The notes beneath the pieces were generated by a model. That model was not told where the DNA came from. It made no database searches and saw only the letters and a list, made by a program, of their open reading frames with translations. Shown piece by piece: positions 53,778-60,000 of a stretch of DNA of 60,000 nt. The first letter of the stretch is position 1. Each line of letters opens with the position of its first letter. A program made the position numbers and the translations under genes. Source of the stretch: Owenia fusiformis (lineage: Eukaryota; Annelida; Polychaeta; Sabellida; Oweniidae); assembly GCA_903813345.2 (NCBI GenBank), contig CAIIXF020000012.1:18175520-18235519 (forward strand), read 5' to 3'.

Positions 53778-56700
53778 GTATGTGGAAGTTCTCTTCATTT
53801 ATTAATAATTTGTCAAAAATGTGGGAATGGACTTCATTCATTGAACGCATAAGCTTAGGCCCAGGTTAGTACTTTAGTAAGATTGTATTCCATACATATA
53901 ATTCACAGGTGCACAACTTGGATTGAAAAATTTTCAAAAACTTCCCGTCTTGGTACGAGTTCTCCTTACTTTTATTTTTTATTTTAGATTGGTATCGAGT
54001 CGTACCACCAAATCTCTCCAGAATCTTCTCCAAAGTGTTTTTGAAATGTATATCGTTGAATATTTCAAATCTATATCCTAACTCTTCGATAATACTGCAT
54101 AAAAAACAACAACTGTACAAACCTGCAATTGCTTGGCAAGTTGAAACTTCGGGATACATGGAAAGATTGAATTTTGTAACGATTGATTTGATTGGTTGTA
54201 ATTAGAAGTTTGAAATTCCAAGAAAAATGTTAATTTCACCATTTAAATTGGGTTTATAAAGATATTATATCATCCATATTATAACATATTTGCATATTTC
54301 TATCCCGATTTTAACATTTATTTTTGAACTTTGAAAATGGCAAATGCATCCAAATAGGTGTCACTAGCGGCGGTTAGCAGCAACCAATCAAATTCCTTGT
54401 TTTAAACTTCATTTAACACGGAAATGCGCGTAATTTGCCAGACAATTGCAGATTTCCAGAATAGCTCGCCTCAAGACGGCTTTATTCACACTATATCACT
54501 TGAATGGGGTTTATTCATAGGTGAGAATTGCGAACTATCAATTTTGGATCAACTTTGAATTGTTTTTTTGAAAATAATACACAAATAATGTTAAAATCGC
54601 CATCTTAACAAGTGGCCCAAATCCAAGTTGCACACCTGTGAATTATATGTATGGATTACTACAGTACTTAACCTGGGCCTATGCATTGATGTATGGATTG
54701 TTTTTGGGGAAATCATTCATTAAGGACCATAGGAAAGGAGGATAAACTCTCCTTATCCCATAGTTGAAGTCAAATCTGTAGAATAACACGTATATATATT
54801 TATGATATTTTGCAAATGCGCAAAAAAGCGATATCTGTGAATATAGATATCTCCTTTTTAATGGATTTGAAAACTCCCGCCAATGTGACGTTCATTATTA
54901 CATTTTATATGCTTACATGGTGATTTCATGACGTCACAAATATGGAAATTATAATCACACATCCTAGTTTTCTGCATTAGAAAAATGCAAATTCTGCGCA
55001 GAAATTCTGCATGAAAAAGCCAAATTCTGCACCAAATTCTGCATGAAATCTTAAATTCTGCGCCAAATTCTGCACGGGGAAAAGTGAAATTTTGTGGTAC
55101 AAGTACATGTATGTGCAAAAAGTGAAATTCTTGCTAAAATCAATAATTTTCTCCAAAAAATAAACAATTCTTGAACTCCACTCATGCTGCTTTATTCAGC
55201 AATAATGGACAATTGCAGTAATAACACCAGATGCAATGTTAATTAGCGACAAAACTTACCAAATGCTCACTTGTGAACTATCACGAAATTCGAACTATCA
55301 CGAAATTCCAGATCAATATGCAGGGAATTCAGATGTCGTCTATTTATATATGACGAAGTAAAACGCAAGAAGAAGCATGATTATTTGCGTTAGAATACTA
55401 TAGAATACAATATTAAACATATTATTGCAAAACAATTACGAAGGACTGTCATTGGTTTCAAATTTCGTAATCATGTTAGACGCAGTCTTACCTCTAAGTG
55501 CAAAGGCGGAAGTTCGAGATTTAAAACAGATTTCAGATTTCCTCTTGAAAATCTGACAAAACACAAGTATCTGACAACAAACGAGCAGAGTCTTTGGGTG
55601 TTTAGGTGAGTGACAAATATGAGATGAGATGGTTGACTGGAAAAATCATGTTTTCCGCGAAATTCCGTGCCAAAACAAAAATTCTGCAAAAAATATGAAA
55701 ATGCAAATTTCTGCGGTTTTTCTGCGGCGATGCGGAATCACGGAATACTAGGATGAGTGTATAATGCTTTTGCTATAGTTCAAATGACAAAATAAAACTG
55801 AATGTTGTTTTGAAATGCTTTGTAAGGTGAACTATGGGATGATTTGACCTCAACTATGGAATGAATGGAACATCCTATGATTTTTTCGTAATATCATTTT
55901 AATACACTCATTGATATCAATATCTGCACTCATTCGCTACACTCTCTTGTCCAGATATTGATATCAACTCGTGGATAAAAATGATATCCCTCAAAATCAT
56001 AGGATATTGTATACTTTAAAACCTTAAAGTTTTTGGTATCCATATAGTCTAGATATAAATACATAAATACAGAGTTTGAGAAAGAAGTCTTTTTCCGCAA
56101 CATTGTTAAAAAAACATTTGAACTGCCAAATGAAAAATAGAAAGACGTACAAAGTTTTGCGGCAAATGATGACGTAGTATGCAAAAAATATGTTAAAAAC
56201 ATAAGGGATTTATAAACACTTATTATTCAAATCATTTTTTCCAGATGGCCAGAACCCAAAGAAACAAGGCTACCAGTGGCCATCTTGGACTTCTGAAAGC
56301 TCGATTAGCCAAGTTACGTCGAGAGTTGATAGAGCCTAAAGGTGGCGGTGGAGGAGCTGGAGAAGGCTTTGACGTTGCAAAAACCGGAGATGCCAGAATA
56401 GGATTTGTAGGTTAGTGCTCATCTTTTATAGGATATTTCAATATAACTACCAAATTCATTTGAAATAGAATAGCCTACACATGTAGATTATAATGTATTC
56501 TGTACCTACTGAAGTTCTAGGAACATTATGGCCAGGAATATACCAGTATAATGTATCTAGGGAGTTGTTGCCTAGGTCCATCTATCCCAGTTTTTAAACT
56601 TTTTATAAGCTTTACTTTTTATAAGCTTTATTGTATTCTAATCTCCTTTCAGGGTCATATGCTATAAGAACCACAGGGACTGTACTCCCTGTAGGTTGTT

Positions 56701-59700
56701 TATTCCTCAACTCAATGCAAAATTATTAGTTTTCTATTCAAAATTGTCTCAATGAAAAATATCTAAATATTTCATAATTTTTCAAATCATCATCTTGTTT
56801 GCTTCAATTTTCGGACAATTTCTGTAGAGCAGGATTTTTCAAAAACAGATAGCGATATACATGAAATTTTATTTAAAATATAGGAGTTCCCCTTTTATCT
56901 TAATTTTGTGTTGCAGGTTTCCCATCTGTAGGCAAGTCCACTCTTTTGAGTAACCTGGCTGGAGTTTACTCTGAGGTGGCAGCATACGAGTTCACCACTC
57001 TTACCACTGTACCAGGTGTCATTCGTTACAAGGGAGCAAAAGTACAGGTGAGCTGCCTTGACAATGTATTATATTGAAATGTGTGGAACTGGTGCACTGT
57101 ACCAGGTGTCATTCGTTACAAGGGAGCAAAAGTACAGGTGAGCTGCCTTGACAGTGTATTATATTGAAATGTGTGGAAGTGGTATCTCAGAATAGTGTTC
57201 TATTTGGGAGGTGTTTCAGTCACAGATATATGGACAGTGGTGTGAACACTGCCTTAATTTGTAAATGTTACAGTGTGGATAATACTCCGATTAGGGGGTC
57301 TTCCATCTTATTTTTGTTGTATGTTATTATGTTACACTACACTGAAATTATCTTACATCAATCTTTTCTTTTACACCGATTCCTTACTGCAATTGTATTG
57401 ATGCTGTTCTGTATAGTGTATACAATACTGTTTGTTTGTAAAGTAAAGTAATATTTAATATGTTGTTTTATTTCAGCTTCTAGATCTGCCAGGTATCATT
57501 GAAGGAGCCAAGGACGGGAAAGGTCGAGGGAAACAGGTTATTGCGGGTAAGTCTTCAGTTTACATAAGTTATACAGAAAGAATTATTGAAATGAAGAATA
57601 TGTGAACTTTAAGTTTTAATAGATTTTTCTTAGGAAATGATAATAATAAGTGGCTACGTTGAGATAATTATTGTGTTTCAAAGGAAACATCTCCTCAAGA
57701 TTAAAAATTATAGTTGTATGTTTGAAAGCAAATCATGGTTTATGCTCACATTTCAGTGGCCTGGGGGTCATTAACAGAACTTTCGTGAAGTTACAAATTC
57801 GCAAGTCAATTGTTAATTTTATGTATTTAGTAAATGTGCTATTTATGCATTAACAGAACTTTCGTAAAGTTACCAATGATTGTTCTTTATATGCATGCAA
57901 AGTTTCAAGCTAAAATATCCACCTATTCTTACATGATTAGCAAATATGTTCATGAGCTGGGAATCTTTAAGATCGCGGAGACAGGTTTAATCACAGCACG
58001 CAATAATATTAAATGGCATCTTTTTTTGTGCTAAATAATGATATAAGATGACGTCACAATTCGAAATTTGTTTATGAACGATAAAACTTATGAATGACTT
58101 ACGAAAGTGTTCTGTTAATGGCCGATTCGTAACTTTACGTATTCCTAAATCATTCGTAACTTTTAAAATATTTACGAATTTCCTTAAGTTATGAATTACG
58201 ATTTCCTAACTTTGCGAAAGTTCTGGGCCCTCAACTCTTGTTTTATTTATTTTATTTATTGTGTATTTGTTCTTTCTTCTTGCATGTAGTTGAAAGTTAA
58301 TCATGGTTTATGCTCTCATTCCAGTGGCCCGTACATGCAGTCTTATATTTATTGTACTTGATGTCTTAAAACCTTTACAACATAAAAAGCTTATTGAGCA
58401 TGAAGTAGAAGGTTTTGGAATTCGACTCAACAAAGAACCTCCTAAGATAGGGTACCGGAGAAAAGAAAAGGGAGGCATAAATCTTACAAGTACAGTAAGT
58501 TGAAACATTATATGATGACATGTAGTGAAATACCTGCACAAGCTGGGATGTCTTTCGTTTGAATGAAGATATTTTCACGTACCGTATTCTCACTAATGAA
58601 TGCACAATGCGTTTTCTCTGCATTAAATCTAATGATCAATCCATATCTTGTTGTGTTAATAATTGAAACTAATGCATTAAACTTTATGTTTTCTTGAGAC
58701 CATATTCATCATATCGCATGTGAGCATTAAATTAGTTCGTATGAAATTTGAATACTCTTCCAGGTGACGCAAAGCGAACTTGATTTGGACCTAGTAAAAA
58801 CAATACTTAATGAATACAAAATCCACAATGCAGATATCACCTTGCGTAGTGATGCCACATCTGAAGACCTGATTGACGTCATAGAAGGCAACCGAGTCTA
58901 CATCCCTTGTATTTACATCCTCAATAAAATAGATCAGATTTCTGTGGAGGTTAGTTGCTGTTTATTCTTTCGTCTGTTTGAAATTACACTTTTATTAATC
59001 TAGATAATCATTTGATAAAATGTACGAAATTCAGATGACTATTTCTGGAGTAATAATATATTGTGTAAAATAACAAGTACGTTTTATGTCACGATCATAT
59101 TATAGTCTCCAACTTCAATAACCTACAAGGTGGTGACATTTTGTAATAGCAATGCCTTTTAGCATATCATTCCCATGAAGTAGTGACATATTGTTACACG
59201 TTTGCGTTACACATTGTACAAGTGTTGTCCCAGAAGTAATGCACTATATGCCCTAACTTTATCAGTAATTGATATTCTTCCATGAAATTTTCAGTAAATG
59301 TTCCTTAGAGACATTCTGATTATTCTACAAAGTTTCATGTTGACTGATAAAACTATATTGATGTTATAATAAAATCAAGTTGGTGAGTTTGGGTAGGGTG
59401 GGGCATGTTATGCAGTCACGTCTAAAGGAATAAAAAATTGAAAATATGAAATAATTAATCAACAAATACCATTTTGTATTTGTAACCAAGTGGTGACATT
59501 TTTCCATGTTAATGCCTTGTTTTTATAAGAATTCTTTAAAACAACCTGAACTACTAATTGCCCTTTAATGTTTGAATACACGAGAAGTGGCTGATGATTA
59601 TTGGTCAGTTATTTCTATCGTTATTTTAATTTTCACGTTTTCTTTTTGCAGGAGCTTGATATTATATACAAAGTGCCCCACTGCGTCCCTATATCAGCAC

Positions 59701-59764
59701 ATCATAAATGGAACTTTGACGATCTGCTAGAAAAAATGTGGGACTACCTCAAACTTGTAAGAAT
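53739..59764 (+). CDS. DRG1: DRG1, developmentally regulated GTP-binding protein (5' part, 7 exons)
   Basis: DRG1 is a conserved cytoplasmic OBG-family GTPase. With its partner DFRP1/ZC3H15 it relieves stalled ribosomes. Exons 53739-53777, 56245-56410, 56917-57047, 57477-57546, 58325-58494, 58764-58949 and 59652-59764 give 291 codons plus 2 nt, out of about 367 expected. The remainder (TGS domain) is off the right edge. Seen: [13 protein letters not shown] start, [20 protein letters not shown], Gly-rich linker, P-loop GFPSVGKS (69-76), switch region TTLTTVPG, G3 DLPG (115-118), the DRG insert EGFGIRLN, and G4 NKID (246-249). About 90% identical to remembered human DRG1 in these parts. The start is secure because human begins MSSTLAKIAEIEAE. 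Confidence 0.97.
53848..54691. mobile_element. 844-bp element with ~75-bp inverted ends in DRG1 intron 1
   Basis: The left end TTAGGCCCAGGTTAGTACTT through CACAGGTGCACAACTTGGAT is mirrored at the right (ATCCAAGTTGCACACCTGTG through TTAACCTGGGCCTATGCAT). No transposase frame is evident. Confidence 0.75.
54947..55765. mobile_element. ~820-bp inverted-repeat element with ATTCTGC repeats
   Basis: Left ATAATCACACATCCTAGT and right ACTAGGATGAGTGTATAAT are inverted matches. The interior has multiple AAATTCTGC(A/G) words near both ends. The Cys/Phe/Arg-rich open frame on the minus strand (54858-55118) is a repeat by-product. Confidence 0.65.
56245..56410 (+). CDS. DRG1: DRG1 exon 2
   Basis: [20 protein letters not shown] through [14 protein letters not shown], including the helix-turn-helix segment and Gly-rich stretch before the P-loop. 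Confidence 0.96.
56917..57047 (+). CDS. DRG1: DRG1 exon 3: P-loop and switch I
   Basis: [20 protein letters not shown], then [20 protein letters not shown]. The last 43 bases and the donor are duplicated 90 bp downstream (57095-57183). Confidence 0.96.
57005..57183 (+). repeat. 90-bp tandem duplication across the DRG1 exon 3 donor
   Basis: CACTGTACCAGGTGTCATTC starts at 57005 and again at 57095. The copies differ at about two positions over 89 bp. Each ends an exon-like stretch with AAAGTACAG|gtgagc, so two identical 5' splice sites exist (57048 and 57138). Confidence 0.97.
57477..57546 (+). CDS. DRG1: DRG1 exon 4: G3 motif
   Basis: [20 protein letters not shown], then VIA. DLPG is the G3/switch II motif. 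Confidence 0.96.
57763..58232. mobile_element. ~470-bp inverted-repeat element in DRG1 intron 4
   Basis: Left GGGTCATTAACAGAACTTTC and right GAAAGTTCTGGGCCC are partial inverted matches. Extra internal copies are at 57850 (TTAACAGAACTTTCGTAAAG) and, inverted, at about 58100 (CTTACGAAAGTGTTCTGTTA). Probably a MITE. Confidence 0.6.
58325..58494 (+). CDS. DRG1: DRG1 exon 5
   Basis: [20 protein letters not shown] through [20 protein letters not shown] and GGINLTST. These are part of the G domain and the DRG-specific insert. Confidence 0.95.
58764..58949 (+). CDS. DRG1: DRG1 exon 6: G4 motif
   Basis: [20 protein letters not shown] through [24 protein letters not shown] gives guanine specificity. 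Confidence 0.96.
59652..59764 (+). CDS. DRG1: DRG1 exon 7 (last visible)
   Basis: [20 protein letters not shown], then [18 protein letters not shown]. It contains the G5-like ISAH motif. The donor AGAAT|gtaagt is phase 2. The TGS-domain exons lie beyond the window. Confidence 0.96.
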
Positions 59765-60000
59765 GTAAGTGGATTTGAAATTTTGATATTCCTGGCTGAA
59801 AATACATTTTGGCTGGCGTTTCCTAACACAACCTCAAATATTATATAACAGTGCATTTATTATAGAACATCCATTTATATCATAGAACACCTACTCATAT
59901 TATAGAACACTTGCATATATTATATAACACCCATTCATATTATAGAATGTCCACTCTTATTGTAGAGCACCCATTCATATCATAGAGCACCTACTCATAT

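Noticed and set aside
54858-55118. Cys-rich 86-aa minus-strand frame
   Set aside because: Made by ATTCTGC repeats near the end of an inverted-repeat element.

Overview
This is a AT-rich stretch of an animal genome. Its genes are split into short exons with GT-AG introns that are full of small transposons. Gene content and protein similarity point to an invertebrate bilaterian. A mollusc or other lophotrochozoan is my best guess, but nothing in the window proves it.

Four conserved genes were reconstructed exon by exon; reading frames and intron phases agree at every junction. From left to right they are: DGCR8/Pasha (minus strand, 13 coding exons, 8963 to 1282, last exon(s) off the left edge); HGH1 (plus strand, 3 coding exons, complete, 372 aa); EIF4ENIF1/4E-T (minus strand, 22 coding exons, complete, about 1303 aa); and DRG1 (plus strand, 7 coding exons seen, runs off the right edge). 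DGCR8 and HGH1 are head to head around 10 kb, HGH1 and 4E-T are tail to tail around 17-23 kb, and 4E-T and DRG1 are head to head around 53.4 kb. DGCR8 acts in microRNA processing, 4E-T in mRNA repression and P-bodies, HGH1 in eEF2 folding and DRG1 as a ribosome-associated GTPase. I see no operon-like logic linking them. The 4E-T/DRG1 head-to-head pair is also adjacent in human (22q12), so it is probably ancient.

The non-coding DNA holds the more unusual material. (1) In DGCR8 a 75-bp unit is repeated nine times in tandem. Each unit carries a 3' splice site plus the start of the exon that encodes the haem-ligand Pro-Cys, and the whole array is open in the coding frame. (2) One 4E-T intron (34754-46312) is almost entirely filled by a candidate 11.35-kb element with ~32-bp inverted ends. 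Its interior is a ~149-bp satellite. (3) Nested in that interior is a 587-bp LTR element in miniature with two identical 233-bp LTRs, PBS and polypurine tract; each LTR carries a tRNA-like Pol III promoter. (4) Also nested there is a 408-bp foldback element with a 5-bp target duplication. (5) DRG1 has a 90-bp tandem duplication across a 5' splice site. Several other hairpin or inverted-repeat elements lie in introns and intergenic DNA.
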